Of a stretch of 64,000 nucleotides of DNA, positions 1 through 8,629 are shown piece by piece; positions within the stretch are counted from its first letter, which is position 1; each line of letters opens with the position of its first letter. The notes under the pieces were generated by a model. That model had not been told where the DNA came from. It did no database searches and saw only the letters and a program-made list of their open reading frames with translations. The position numbers were made by a program, and so were the translations under genes. Source of the DNA: SZUA-547 sp963669315 (GTDB lineage: Bacteria; Pseudomonadota; Alphaproteobacteria; Rhodobacterales; Rhodobacteraceae); contig OY770021.1 in the NCBI GenBank assembly GCA_963669315.1, forward strand, positions 3,038,001 through 3,102,000, in the 5' to 3' direction.

Positions 1-354
1 CACGAGCGATCGCTCGACGACCGGCCAGGACCGGACAGCGATCAGGGTGATCGTGCTGGATAGGACAAACATAGAAAACAGGTCGAACAGCGACCGTCCG
101 AGGGCGTTTACACGCCCCCGAAGAAAGTCAATCCGCACGTGGCTGAGTTCGAGCAATGCAAAGCCCATTCCCCAAGACGTCACGATCGCCATGACATAGC
201 CACTAATTTCATCAGTACCGCCGAGGGAGGCACCCAACTGCCTGATCACGATTTCAGCGAGTATGAAAACGACGCAGACAAGAAGAAGAACGCCGATCAG
301 CATAGCCACTCCTCGATTAAGTCTTTTCATTAGCGCGAGTATTTTCTCAGGCAT
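1..354 (-). CDS. dctQ: TRAP transporter small permease (DctQ-like), 3' end outside window
   Basis: The reverse strand reads open from an ATG at 354 to the window edge (118 codons) and begins MPEKILALMKRLNRG. It has hydrophobic segments around residues 14-35 and 45-65 and an HVRIDFL-type stretch between later helices, the layout of the four-helix small permease of TRAP (tripartite ATP-independent periplasmic) transporters. This subunit sits in the inner membrane and links the solute-binding protein to the large permease. It follows the solute-binding protein gene by 24 bp on the same strand, so the two are probably one operon, with the large permease expected beyond the window. The substrate is unknown. 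The C-terminus is not visible. Confidence 0.8.
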   Translation of the reverse strand, partial: MPEKILALMKRLNRGVAMLIGVLLLVCVVFILAEIVIRQLGASLGGTDEISGYVMAIVTSWGMGFALLELSHVRIDFLRGRVNALGRSLFDLFSMFVLSSTITLIAVRSWPVVERSLV

Positions 355-378
355 TGGATTCCCCCCTTGGCTGAGTGG

Positions 379-1413
379 CTATTCGCCGACTTTAACGCCG
401 ACCGCTTCACCGACAGAGGCGTTCCAGCGGTCCGTCCATTCCGGCCCGGCTCGCTCAGCCCAATCCGGCAGCACTTCGGTGACCAAAATCTCACGGGCCC
501 TATTGAAGTCGTCTTCCGAAACCTCGACAAGCGTCATACTGCGAGCGTCGCCCGACGGGCACTCTCCGTTTCCGGTTAAACAGGCGATGTCGTTGACCAG
601 GGCGTCCTGCGCCACGGCCCAGGCCAGGTCTTCGAATTCGGTCTTGATCTGACTCTGGATAAGCTCCTGCGTTTCAGGGCTCAGGCTATTCCACTTGTCC
701 AGGTTGATGGCTGTCACGACAGAGTCCCAACCGCCCAGCGGTATAGCCAACAGATGCGTCGACACTTCCCACCATCCGGCATTGTAGCCGGAACCGGCGC
801 CAGTAACGGCGCAATCCACAACACCTTTTTGAAGCGCGCCGGGAACTTCAGCAAAGCTGACATTAACGCCTTCCGCGCCAAGAGCTTCGAGAAATTTCGC
901 TGTCATTCGCCCGGATGCGCGGATTTTGAGATGAGTGAGATCATCCAAGTTGGCGACATCCTTATTGCAGAAAACAACCTGCGGGGGATAAGGCGCGATG
1001 GCCAACACATGGCTGTTGAATCGGTCGCGATAGATATCGCTGACCATTGGACGCGCGGCGTCAACCATTGCGCGTGCTTCATCGGCGGTCAGAGCCAGAA
1101 GCGGCACATCCAGCCCCTCGAGTTCCGGCGCGTCAGCAACCGCGTAGTCAGCAACCGTCATACCCACGTCATAGACACCGTCGCCCAGAAGGCGGAAGAC
1201 GTCGCCGACACCAAGGTTCATTTGGTTGTGCGTAGTCAGGTTGACGTTGATGGCCCCACCTGAGGCGGCGGGAAGGGTTTCGGACCAGAAAGGCGCTTCG
1301 AATTGTTTGTGAAGCGGCAGACTGGACCAACTGCCAACAACCGATAGGTCTTCGGCAACGGCAGGCGCGGCCAACGCCGCCGACGCCGCCAGAATGCTTA
1401 GAACACGTTTCAT
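379..1413 (-). CDS. dctP: TRAP transporter solute-binding protein, DctP family
   Basis: The 344-residue product starts with a cleavable signal peptide (MKRVLSILAASAALAAPAVA, cleavage predicted near residue 20), fitting a periplasmic protein. The body has the DctP-family pattern, including a DLTHLKIRASGR-like segment around residues 157-168, where DctP proteins carry an arginine that contacts the substrate carboxylate. The ATG is preceded by AGGAGC at normal spacing. It overlaps the upstream hydro-lyase gene by 4 bp and is followed by the small permease, so a metabolic enzyme and its uptake system look co-transcribed. The ligand is probably an organic acid; nothing in the sequence identifies it. 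Confidence 0.88.
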   Translation of the reverse strand: MKRVLSILAASAALAAPAVAEDLSVVGSWSSLPLHKQFEAPFWSETLPAASGGAINVNLTTHNQMNLGVGDVFRLLGDGVYDVGMTVADYAVADAPELEGLDVPLLALTADEARAMVDAARPMVSDIYRDRFNSHVLAIAPYPPQVVFCNKDVANLDDLTHLKIRASGRMTAKFLEALGAEGVNVSFAEVPGALQKGVVDCAVTGAGSGYNAGWWEVSTHLLAIPLGGWDSVVTAINLDKWNSLSPETQELIQSQIKTEFEDLAWAVAQDALVNDIACLTGNGECPSGDARSMTLVEVSEDDFNRAREILVTEVLPDWAERAGPEWTDRWNASVGEAVGVKVGE

Positions 1414-2264
1414 GTAGTTGCTCCTTGATTGAAAGTTTCAGATTTCGGATTGATTTGTGAGATCACCGGAACCTCCGCGTTTTCCGCCACGTCAGTGATA
1501 AGCATGTGACCGGGTTTATGTGTGATGCAGAGAGGAAGACGCGCGGCTTCAATGGCTACCTGAGGGGTCACGCCGCACGCCCAGAATACTGGCGTCTGTC
1601 CTTCGGCTATTGGCGCTGCGTCGCCCCAGTCAGGACGAGCGATGTCGCTTACGCCGATCTCTTGTGGATCGCCCCAGTGGATGGGGGCGCCATGCGCCAG
1701 CGGGTATCGTTGCGAGATCTTTACGACCTCGTCGATACGGTCTGTGGGAATAGCCCGCATGCTCACCACCATCTTCCCGGAGAATGGCCCGGCAGGGACC
1801 GTTTCGATGTTTGACCGAAACATTGGAACCGTCTTGTCGTGGACGATATGCCAAAGCGGGATGCCGGCCTGCTGGATGGCGTGCTCGAATGTGAAAGAGC
1901 AGCCCAGCGCGAAGGCGACCAGATCCTCCTTCCATACATCCGAAATATCGCTGACCGTTTCGTCAAGTCGCCCGTCTCGATAGATGTTGTACGCGGGCAC
2001 ATCGGTTCGAATGTCGATGTCGTCGCCCAGAGTGAACATTCGCGGATTTCCGGTGTCAGTAACTCCGGTCAGAGGGCAGGGTTTCGGGTTGCGCTGGCAA
2101 AATCGCATGAAATCGAGCGCGTGAGATTGCGGAAGGATCGCCAGATTGGCCTGAAGTAAACCTTGGCCCAACCCGGCGGTATGCGAGGCGTACCGCCCGC
2201 TACGGATCTCGCCACGAATGCTTTTCGGGTTGCTGCCTCTGAGCGCCTGATATGTGGTCGACAA
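1410..2264 (-). CDS. Putative hydro-lyase, DUF1445 family
   Basis: The 284-residue protein matches the DUF1445 putative hydro-lyase family: an N-terminal region rich in arginine and glycine (RGEIRSGRYASHTAGL), a central GCSFTFEHAI segment and a C-terminal ITHKPGHMLITD segment typical of the family. Members are cytosolic and are annotated as hydro-lyases; some are linked to D-glutamate or related acid metabolism, but the substrate here is unknown. The start is TTG, supported by a consensus AGGAGG five bases upstream. The stop overlaps the TRAP binding-protein start (ATGA), suggesting translational coupling and a shared substrate pathway. Confidence 0.8.
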   Translation of the reverse strand: MSTTYQALRGSNPKSIRGEIRSGRYASHTAGLGQGLLQANLAILPQSHALDFMRFCQRNPKPCPLTGVTDTGNPRMFTLGDDIDIRTDVPAYNIYRDGRLDETVSDISDVWKEDLVAFALGCSFTFEHAIQQAGIPLWHIVHDKTVPMFRSNIETVPAGPFSGKMVVSMRAIPTDRIDEVVKISQRYPLAHGAPIHWGDPQEIGVSDIARPDWGDAAPIAEGQTPVFWACGVTPQVAIEAARLPLCITHKPGHMLITDVAENAEVPVISQINPKSETFNQGATT

Positions 2265-2269
2265 ATGAG

Positions 2270-2275
2270 CCTCCT
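2270..2275 (-). promoter_or_regulatory. Ribosome binding site deciding a TTG start
   Basis: On the minus strand AGGAGG lies five bases upstream of the TTG at 2264. No ATG in this frame nearby has a comparable site, so this motif fixes the hydro-lyase start on a non-ATG codon. Confidence 0.65.
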
Positions 2276-2340
2276 CTGGCCGGAAGGAGGTTCATCGGAA
2301 TCGCATATCAAATCAAATCGAATATTTTTCTGTAAATTGA

Positions 2341-3240
2341 TCAGTAATTTTTATCACTAAGGTATTGCTTAGCGACCTGGAGAGCCATTCTCGCTGCGAT
2401 CTCAACCAGGTGGCTTTTCGGTTCACCTAGGTAGGATGCGGAAAATTGTAACGGGCTCGGCGTCCAGCCGGGATCGAACTCGCGGATCCTGCCAGAGTCT
2501 ACGTAGTCCTGACCCAGGACTTTGGGGAGAACCGCGACTCCGAGGTTCGCTTCTACGAGGCGAAAACAGGCCGATAGGGACGATGATGGAAAGAGCGACA
2601 CGCCTGGCCCAACGCGTTCAAAAAGCATCTCCTTCAACTCACGATAGGGTCGAGTGTGGCGGGCGTAGGTCAGTACCGGCCTGGAAAGATATCCGGCGTC
2701 GGCCGTATCCGGCGGGGCGTCGATCGCGGCATACCAAGCCAAGTCGAACCCAGGCAGTTCTATATTGTCGACGGAAAATTCTGAAATCGGGCCCAGCAAT
2801 ATGGCCAGGTCGATTTGCCTGTTCAGCAACCCGGATCTGAGGTTCATCGAGATATCGACGTTGAGCTCAATATCGAGTTTTGGATAGAGCCCGTGCAAGC
2901 GGTAGACGAACTCCGGAAGCCAACACTGCGCAATGGTTTCCGAAACGCCAAGTCGAAGGTGACCTTCGACTCCAGCCGGATCGATGATATCTTTTGCGAC
3001 CAACTCAGACAGGTGCTCGAACTGCTCTGCATAGGCCAGAAGCAACTCACCCCGTTTGGTTAACATCATACCGCTCGAGGTCCGGTCGAAGAGGTCGCAA
3101 GATAGCGTATCCTCAAGATTTTTGATCCGAGCGGTGACCGCTGGTTGCGTCAGGTTCAGCCCAGTCGATGCTTTTCGCACGCCGCCGAGACGCACAACGC
3201 TCAGAAAGGTTTTCAGCTGCTCGAGATTCAGTCTTGTCAT
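2341..3240 (-). CDS. LysR-family transcriptional regulator
   Basis: The product (299 residues from ATG at 3240) has the LysR N-terminal winged helix-turn-helix: LEQLKTFLSVVRLGGVRKAS followed by LNLTQPAVTARIKNLEDTL. A C-terminal periplasmic-binding-protein-like effector domain follows (about residues 90-295). The open frame extends upstream to a TTG at 3303, but LysR proteins start just before the helix-turn-helix, so ATG 3240 is preferred. It lies upstream of, and in the same direction as, the hydro-lyase/TRAP genes with 76 bp between, and is a likely regulator of that operon, although LysR genes are more often divergent from their targets. The effector is unknown. Confidence 0.85.
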   Translation of the reverse strand: MTRLNLEQLKTFLSVVRLGGVRKASTGLNLTQPAVTARIKNLEDTLSCDLFDRTSSGMMLTKRGELLLAYAEQFEHLSELVAKDIIDPAGVEGHLRLGVSETIAQCWLPEFVYRLHGLYPKLDIELNVDISMNLRSGLLNRQIDLAILLGPISEFSVDNIELPGFDLAWYAAIDAPPDTADAGYLSRPVLTYARHTRPYRELKEMLFERVGPGVSLFPSSSLSACFRLVEANLGVAVLPKVLGQDYVDSGRIREFDPGWTPSPLQFSASYLGEPKSHLVEIAARMALQVAKQYLSDKNY

Positions 3241-3605
3241 CTTCACATCATTGCAGGGATACGCGAAATTAAAACCTGCATGCGCATTGCCGATATGCGC
3301 CAAGAATGAATGACTAGTTTGCTTGCAGTATTCAAAAAAATTCCAGGGAACCGACCGTTTGCATTGCTCCTCCCTAAAGCTCTGCGGGAAAAGGTGGTTG
3401 CCGAAGTGCGCAGAAAGCTACCGGTGCTGATCGAGCCGCGAATGGCAGGAATGTCCCGCAACTCGGACCCAAGGTGCGCTCGCAGCGAGTGACCGGTTCC
3501 GGTCGGGGCAAAATAACTGGCTTGAACGACCGCTTTCGGGAACTTGCGTTGCGCCGCGGTGCGCTCCTTCTGGCGACGCCTCCACCACCCTGTCTGATCG
3601 CGCTG
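3241..3605. other. Intergenic stretch without recognisable gene
   Basis: About 365 bp between the LysR start and an IS stub. Short ORFs occur on both strands, but none has a ribosome binding site or a recognisable family pattern. The LysR promoter must lie at the left end. Nothing else could be identified. Confidence 0.5.
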
Positions 3606-3661
3606 GGAGCTGTCAGACGAATGCGAACCAGTCTCAGTATCCCCGTAATCGCAGGAACTTA
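3606..3661 (-). mobile_element. Solo 56-bp end of an IS6-family element
   Basis: The 56 bases from GGAGCTGTCAGACGA to the TTA at 3659-3661 match the terminal inverted repeat and 3' end of the IS copies at 15702 and 22606, up to and including the complement of their transposase stop codon. The rest of the IS is absent; beyond the TTA the sequence is the Usp-like gene. This is the scar of an IS-mediated deletion or recombination. Confidence 0.8.
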
Positions 3662-4372
3662 ATCAGCAGATTTTAGAACGAGCACCGGGCATCGTGCAGT
3701 CGAATAAATGGCCCTCAACAGATCGCGAGACACGGACTGCGGTGACGGAATATCCAAAATGACGACCTCTGCATTCATTCGATTTAATTGAGACAGAAGA
3801 GCGGGCAGTGTCGGTGTCGCGCCCCGCACCTGGTTCTCAGGGGGGCTTTCGGAATCTATGGGCAGCGAGACAACCTCCGTATGCAACCGTTTGCCTAATC
3901 CTTCGGCAAGCGCTGCGGATGCCTCAGAGGCCCCGTTTGGTTTGGCGACGAGAACGATTCGACCTCTTCGGCGGTTTATTGTTCCGTAGCCGAGCAGAAG
4001 CAGGTCGTGCTTCTCTTGAGCGCTCCATACCCCTTCGATCAGCTCTCCGGTGCAGGTCTCGAATGACCAGGTCGCAGCGCAAGATCGCGCCTTGCTGGCC
4101 AACATTTGCCGAAATGCGTTCGCTTCGCTTTCAACCACCCCGCGCGCACGTCGTCGTGACGGCGCCTGGACAAGCGCGCCGCTAGATGTCACCACGCGCC
4201 GGCTGAGCGATGCTTCAATTCTTCCGATGAAGTCCTCGGTGAAAAGCACCCCCCGGATTTCCGATGCCGACAGGCCTGCCTGCGCGCCGAACAACTGAAG
4301 GGCGCTGAGCGCGTCAGTGAAACAGCTAGCGCCGACCATGATACGCCTCTTCTGAAGTGCAGATTCAGTCAC
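3659..4372 (-). CDS. Universal stress protein-like protein
   Basis: The 237-residue protein has weak similarity to tandem Usp architecture. Its C-terminal half contains LNRMNAEVVILDIPSPQ and ends with YSTARCPVLVLKS, which matches the last strand of a Usp domain. The classical ATP-binding motif is not clear. The start is GTG, four bases inside the end of the Lon-related gene (GTGA overlap), with AGGAGAG just upstream, so it is translationally coupled to that protease gene. The stop codon TAA lies at the very edge of an IS6 end stub and is identical to the transposase stop, so the native C-terminus may have been altered by a few residues. A stress role is inferred from the neighbours. Confidence 0.6.
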   Translation of the reverse strand: MTESALQKRRIMVGASCFTDALSALQLFGAQAGLSASEIRGVLFTEDFIGRIEASLSRRVVTSSGALVQAPSRRRARGVVESEANAFRQMLASKARSCAATWSFETCTGELIEGVWSAQEKHDLLLLGYGTINRRRGRIVLVAKPNGASEASAALAEGLGKRLHTEVVSLPIDSESPPENQVRGATPTLPALLSQLNRMNAEVVILDIPSPQSVSRDLLRAIYSTARCPVLVLKSAD

Positions 4373-6816
4373 TTGGCGCTCTCCTGTTCAACGCCGCGAT
4401 CCACTTTCGCGAAATCCCGGCGCTTCCTAGCGAACTCAAGCAACCTCTCCTCGACTCTTGCGTTGACCGAGCCTTCTGGAAAAGCTCCGTCCTTTCCACG
4501 CGTCCCGGCAGGTGCGCCAGTCAGGATCGATACACCGTCATTAATCGACGCAACCGGAATGATGCGGAAACGACCGTCTCGAACCGCGTCAACGACGTCT
4601 TCGCGCAGCATTAGGTGCTGCACATTCGACTCTGGAATCAGAACGCCCTGTTCTCCGGTCAGACCTTTCAGCTGGCATGTCTCGAAGAACCCTTCGATCT
4701 TTTCGTTGACCCCACCTATGGCCTGGACACCGCCGCTTTGATTGACCGACCCGGTGACCGCGAAGCCCTGATTGATCGCAAGGCCAGACAGCGCCGACAG
4801 AAGAGCGTAGAGCTCCGCCGATGACGCGCTGTCGCCCTCCACGCCAGCGTAGCTTTGCTCGAACACAAGGCTCGCGTGCAACGAAAATGGGACATCGAGC
4901 GCATAGGTCGACGTCAAATACCCGGACAGGATCATTACGCCTTTTGAGTGAAGGGGACCGCCAAGCTCTACTTCACGTTCGATGTCGATCAATTTGCCGG
5001 AGCCAAGCCGAACGCTAGCGGTGATGCGGGAGGCCGAGCCGAACCGATAGCCGCCAAGACCGATGACCGACAAACCGTTGACCTGTCCAATCTGATTGCC
5101 ACTGATTTCCACCAGCATGATGTCGCGCGCGACCGCCTCTCTCATCTTCTCCTTGATGCGGGAGGCGCGCTTCTCTTTCTCATTGACCGCGCATTCGATA
5201 TCCGCGCGACTGATCGCGTCACGGCCCGCGCGGCCCGCGTAGTGATCAGCTTCCCGAATAAGGTCGATCAGCCCATCGAGCCGCAACGAGAACTTTTTCG
5301 CATCGTCAGCGTCTCGGATCGCCTCCTCCATTACTCGGGCCACGGCAGGCGGTAATAGTTCGCGCGATACATCCGTCGTCGCACGCGCTACGATCAGGCG
5401 CGCGAACAAGTTCATGCTCGACTCATTGATTTCGATCGCATCCTCAAAATCGGCTTGCAGTTTGAAGAGCTCGCCAAAATCCGGGTCGAGCATGACCAGC
5501 AGCGTGTACAGGAGACGGTCACCAATCAACACCACCCGTACATTTAAGGGCACCGGGTCGGGTTCTAGCGAGGTCGTAGACGCGAGACTCAATCGTTCAG
5601 CAAGAGATGTGATCGTCACCTGCTGGTCCCGCAGGCATCGCTTCAGAGCGTCCCAAGCGAGCGGTTCGCTCAAGACGCTGCGAGCGTCGAGCACCAGATA
5701 ACCGCCGTTAGCTCGGTGAAGCGCACCCGGCTTGATCATCGTAAAATTCGTGATCAGAGCGCCCATTTGCGACAGGTGTTCGATGCGACCGGTCAACTGG
5801 TCGAGCGTCGGCAGGTCCACTTTCTCGATCGGGGCGCCCGAGCTCTTCGGTGGATGCGAGACCATGATGTTCACGGAGTACCGGCTGAAATTCGGATGCA
5901 GGTGGTGTTTGCTCACCTCCGCGGGAAACGGGCCGTCATCGTTCTTCTCGCTACTCATAAGGAAAAGCTCTGCATTCGCGATGACGTCTTCGCGAACCGC
6001 AGCCAGATAGTCGAGGATCGGTCTTTCATTCGGAAAGAGCGCTTCGACCTCGTCAATCGTCGAAGATACGACGCGTTCGGCCATGTCCGCGTTCAGTTCC
6101 TCGACCCGGTGTCGGTGCTGTTTTTCCAGGTTCGGCGCGTTGCGAAGCACTTTCGCCAAGTCCTCCTGCAAGCGCTCGATTTTTTCATTGATCTCTTCCT
6201 GCTGCTGCTCCGGCAACTGGTTGAACTCTTGGGGTTTCACCGGAGCGCCATCTTGCATGGCGGTCAATACGAAGCCCATCGGCGATCTCAGGACCGCGAT
6301 TTCCTCGGAACGCGCGCGCTCAATGAAATCGGCCATCTCGCTTTCATGCAGCTCTCCGAACTCCTGCTCGATAGCGCGTCTCTGGGTCTGGTATTCGTCG
6401 GATTCAAATAATGCCGGAATGTCATTGGCGAGGTCGTCGACCATCGCTTGCATCGCGCGTCTAAGCTTGGTCCCGGTTCCGGGCGGCAAGCGCAAAGACT
6501 TTGGCTTGTGCGGCTCCTCAAAATTGTTCACATAGGCCCAGTCGTCCGGAACGGGTCTTGTCGCCGCTTCCTTGGCAAGTACGTCGCGCACCGCTTGGTG
6601 GCGCCCAGTGCCTGCGGGTCCCAGAACAAACAGATTGAAATCTCGGTGCTCGACCGCCGAGGCGAGTTTTATCGCGTCTGTCCCGCGCTCCTGGCCGACC
6701 AGAACCATCGGCTCAGAAAGGTCCGAGCGAGGAGATAGTTGCAGCGAATTGGGATCGATGGTTCGGCGTAGTTTATCTGCGCTGAGTGCACTATTCTCAA
6801 ATACGGCTCTTGTCAT
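4369..6816 (-). CDS. Lon-related (LonB-type) ATP-dependent protease
   Basis: The 815-residue product is a Lon-related AAA+ protease of the soluble LonB-like bacterial type. A P-loop-like GPAGTGR occurs at residues 66-72 with Arg in place of the usual Lys, as in many members. A long helical, charged insertion (about 120-260) follows, then the AAA module with HRANGGYLVLDA, and a C-terminal S16 peptidase domain. The catalytic pair appears to be Ser about 663 in EGDSAS and Lys about 706 in NEKIEG, spaced 43 residues as in Lon. It should degrade damaged or regulatory proteins in the cytosol. It lies in a minus-strand stress cluster: DUF2267 gene upstream, Usp-like gene overlapping downstream. Confidence 0.9.
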   Translation of the reverse strand: MTRAVFENSALSADKLRRTIDPNSLQLSPRSDLSEPMVLVGQERGTDAIKLASAVEHRDFNLFVLGPAGTGRHQAVRDVLAKEAATRPVPDDWAYVNNFEEPHKPKSLRLPPGTGTKLRRAMQAMVDDLANDIPALFESDEYQTQRRAIEQEFGELHESEMADFIERARSEEIAVLRSPMGFVLTAMQDGAPVKPQEFNQLPEQQQEEINEKIERLQEDLAKVLRNAPNLEKQHRHRVEELNADMAERVVSSTIDEVEALFPNERPILDYLAAVREDVIANAELFLMSSEKNDDGPFPAEVSKHHLHPNFSRYSVNIMVSHPPKSSGAPIEKVDLPTLDQLTGRIEHLSQMGALITNFTMIKPGALHRANGGYLVLDARSVLSEPLAWDALKRCLRDQQVTITSLAERLSLASTTSLEPDPVPLNVRVVLIGDRLLYTLLVMLDPDFGELFKLQADFEDAIEINESSMNLFARLIVARATTDVSRELLPPAVARVMEEAIRDADDAKKFSLRLDGLIDLIREADHYAGRAGRDAISRADIECAVNEKEKRASRIKEKMREAVARDIMLVEISGNQIGQVNGLSVIGLGGYRFGSASRITASVRLGSGKLIDIEREVELGGPLHSKGVMILSGYLTSTYALDVPFSLHASLVFEQSYAGVEGDSASSAELYALLSALSGLAINQGFAVTGSVNQSGGVQAIGGVNEKIEGFFETCQLKGLTGEQGVLIPESNVQHLMLREDVVDAVRDGRFRIIPVASINDGVSILTGAPAGTRGKDGAFPEGSVNARVEERLLEFARKRRDFAKVDRGVEQESAK

Positions 6817-6897
6817 TCAACAGCTCCGACAGATAGGCGGAGCCCGCGCGCGACCAGGAGCATCGGACACAATGAAACGGCCCGGTTGCTGAAGCAT

Positions 6898-7338
6898 TCA
6901 CGCGACATCGGGCTCCTCGAACAGCGAGTGAAGGGACTCTGGCAGTGCGTGGCGCACATGCTCCATCTCGCCTTCCGAGATGTGAAGCTTCAGAACGCTG
7001 ATCACCTCTTGAAACGTAGCCTTGGCGTTGAACTCCTCGTCCTCAGAGAAACCTTTGCTGAGTCCGGAGAGGAACTCGTCAATGCTGTGGGATATGTCGC
7101 GCTTGGCCGCCGGGCGCCAGCCCTCGTAAAAAACGCCCCTCAAGAGCATCGGAAGCTGCGCCGCCAATTGCGCGGCCTCAGCGACCGGCAAGCGGTCACG
7201 AAGCGCATGTAGGCTAAGCCTCAAGGCGCGATACCCCTTCTGACGATCATCCCAGCCCATACGAGATGTGAGTTCGTGTAACCAGGTGTTCGACGCATGG
7301 ATCGTCTCGTCGAAAGCGCGCAGACCTGTCATCGTCAT
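6898..7338 (-). CDS. DUF2267 domain protein
   Basis: The 146-residue protein starts at an ATG with GGAGGG upstream and matches DUF2267: WLHELTSRMGW near the N-terminus, RLSLHALRDRLPVAEAAQLAAQLPMLLRGVFYEGW in the middle (given here in part as the family signature, residues about 41-75), and a C-terminal acidic helical half. Function is unknown; members are small cytosolic all-helical proteins often found with Usp, Lon or alcohol dehydrogenase genes in stress or low-oxygen clusters, as here. There are 91 bp to the dehydrogenase and 81 bp to the protease, compatible with one transcript. Confidence 0.8.
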   Translation of the reverse strand: MTMTGLRAFDETIHASNTWLHELTSRMGWDDRQKGYRALRLSLHALRDRLPVAEAAQLAAQLPMLLRGVFYEGWRPAAKRDISHSIDEFLSGLSKGFSEDEEFNAKATFQEVISVLKLHISEGEMEHVRHALPESLHSLFEEPDVA

Positions 7339-7429
7339 GAAGATCCCTCCACATATCGATGCGGCGCATTATCCTCGGGTCTCGAGTTTGCGCCGTGATT
7401 CAGGTCAACTGCTTGGCGCGGGTCTCTGA

Positions 7430-8425
7430 TCAGCTTTGTGGCCGCGCCATCAACACCGCAGCGCCAGTCAGTTCGCCGCGTCGTAATTTTTCCAACGCAA
7501 GATTCGCGTCATCGAGAGCAAAAATCTCGATTTCGGTGGTCACCCCCGCGGGGCCTACGATCGACAGAAGCTCCTCGCCATCCGCGCGGGTCAGGTTCGC
7601 AACGGAGCGGATTTGTCGCTCGCCCCAGAGATCGGCATAGGGAAAACCGGGAATATCACTCATGTGGATTCCGCCGCACACCACAACACCACCCTTCCGC
7701 ACAGCGCGAAGCGCGACTGGCACAAGTGGTCCGATCGGCGCAAATATGATGGCGGCATCCAACTTTTCGGGCGCCGCTTCATCAGATCCTCCCGCCCATG
7801 CGGCGCCTAGTCGAATGGCGAAGTCCTGCGCCGCGCTATCTCCCGGCCGAGTGAATGCGAAAACACGCCGCCCCTGGAATTTCGCCACTTGGGCCACGAT
7901 ATGCGCCGCAGCTCCGAATCCGTAGATGCCAAGGCGATCCGCCTCGCCGCACATACCAAGCGAACGATGCCCGATTAGACCGGCGCAGAGAAGCGGAGCA
8001 AGTTGCGCGTCGTCTGGTCCATCAGGCAAGGGGAAGACGTAGGATGCGCCGGCGACGCATGCCTCAGCGTAGCCGCCATTGCGCGTATACCCCGTGAAAA
8101 GTGGCGCATCGCATAGGTTTTCAGCGCCTGCCGAACAGTAGTAGCAAGATCCGCAAGTCTGCCCGAGCCAGGGCACGCCGACCCGCATACCAGGTTCGAG
8201 ACCGGTCACCCCTGATCCGCAGCTTCTAATCCGGCCAACGATCTCGTGCCCGGGGACCAGCGGCAGCTTCGGTTCATCCAGTTCGCCGTCGACGATATGC
8301 AGATCGGTCCGGCAAACGCCGCACGCAGCGATATCGATCAGCACCTCGCCCGTCGAGGCGATTGGCTCCGGCAGATCCTTAAAGACGAGAGGAGCGCCCG
8401 CTTTCTCCAACACCATCGCGCGCAT
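7430..8425 (-). CDS. Zinc-dependent alcohol dehydrogenase (MDR family)
   Basis: The product (331 residues from ATG 8425) is a zinc medium-chain dehydrogenase: catalytic zinc ligands in CGVCRTDLH and GHEIVGR, structural zinc cysteines in CGSCYYCSAGAENLC, and a Rossmann fold starting with LGIYGFGAAAH. It probably oxidises or reduces alcohols/aldehydes with NAD(P); the glycine-rich motif is GFGAAAH rather than the standard GxGxxG. The frame extends five codons to TTG 8440, but MRAMVLEKAG is the normal family start. It heads the minus-strand cluster with DUF2267, Lon-related and Usp-like genes. Downstream of an IS array on its promoter side, so its native upstream region may be truncated. Confidence 0.87.
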   Translation of the reverse strand: MRAMVLEKAGAPLVFKDLPEPIASTGEVLIDIAACGVCRTDLHIVDGELDEPKLPLVPGHEIVGRIRSCGSGVTGLEPGMRVGVPWLGQTCGSCYYCSAGAENLCDAPLFTGYTRNGGYAEACVAGASYVFPLPDGPDDAQLAPLLCAGLIGHRSLGMCGEADRLGIYGFGAAAHIVAQVAKFQGRRVFAFTRPGDSAAQDFAIRLGAAWAGGSDEAAPEKLDAAIIFAPIGPLVPVALRAVRKGGVVVCGGIHMSDIPGFPYADLWGERQIRSVANLTRADGEELLSIVGPAGVTTEIEIFALDDANLALEKLRRGELTGAAVLMARPQS

Positions 8426-8629
8426 GGGAATATCCCTCAACTTGAGCTTGGACGGGAGTCGATACGATGCCTAGGGTCCGCAGCTTAACAGAACATGGCG
8501 AACGATATCGATGGTGGCCCACTTGTTCCCCAACGACTTTAGCCGCGTAGATCTGTGGAGCCGATTACCGCGTCATACGGGGATGTCCTTTTTTTTGGGG
8601 GAAAGCGGACCTTCTGAAACAACTCGTTA

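Noticed and set aside
5716..6411. 231-residue plus-strand ORF
   Set aside because: It lies wholly inside the Lon-related gene on the other strand, whose domains are clear; composition is that of an antisense frame.
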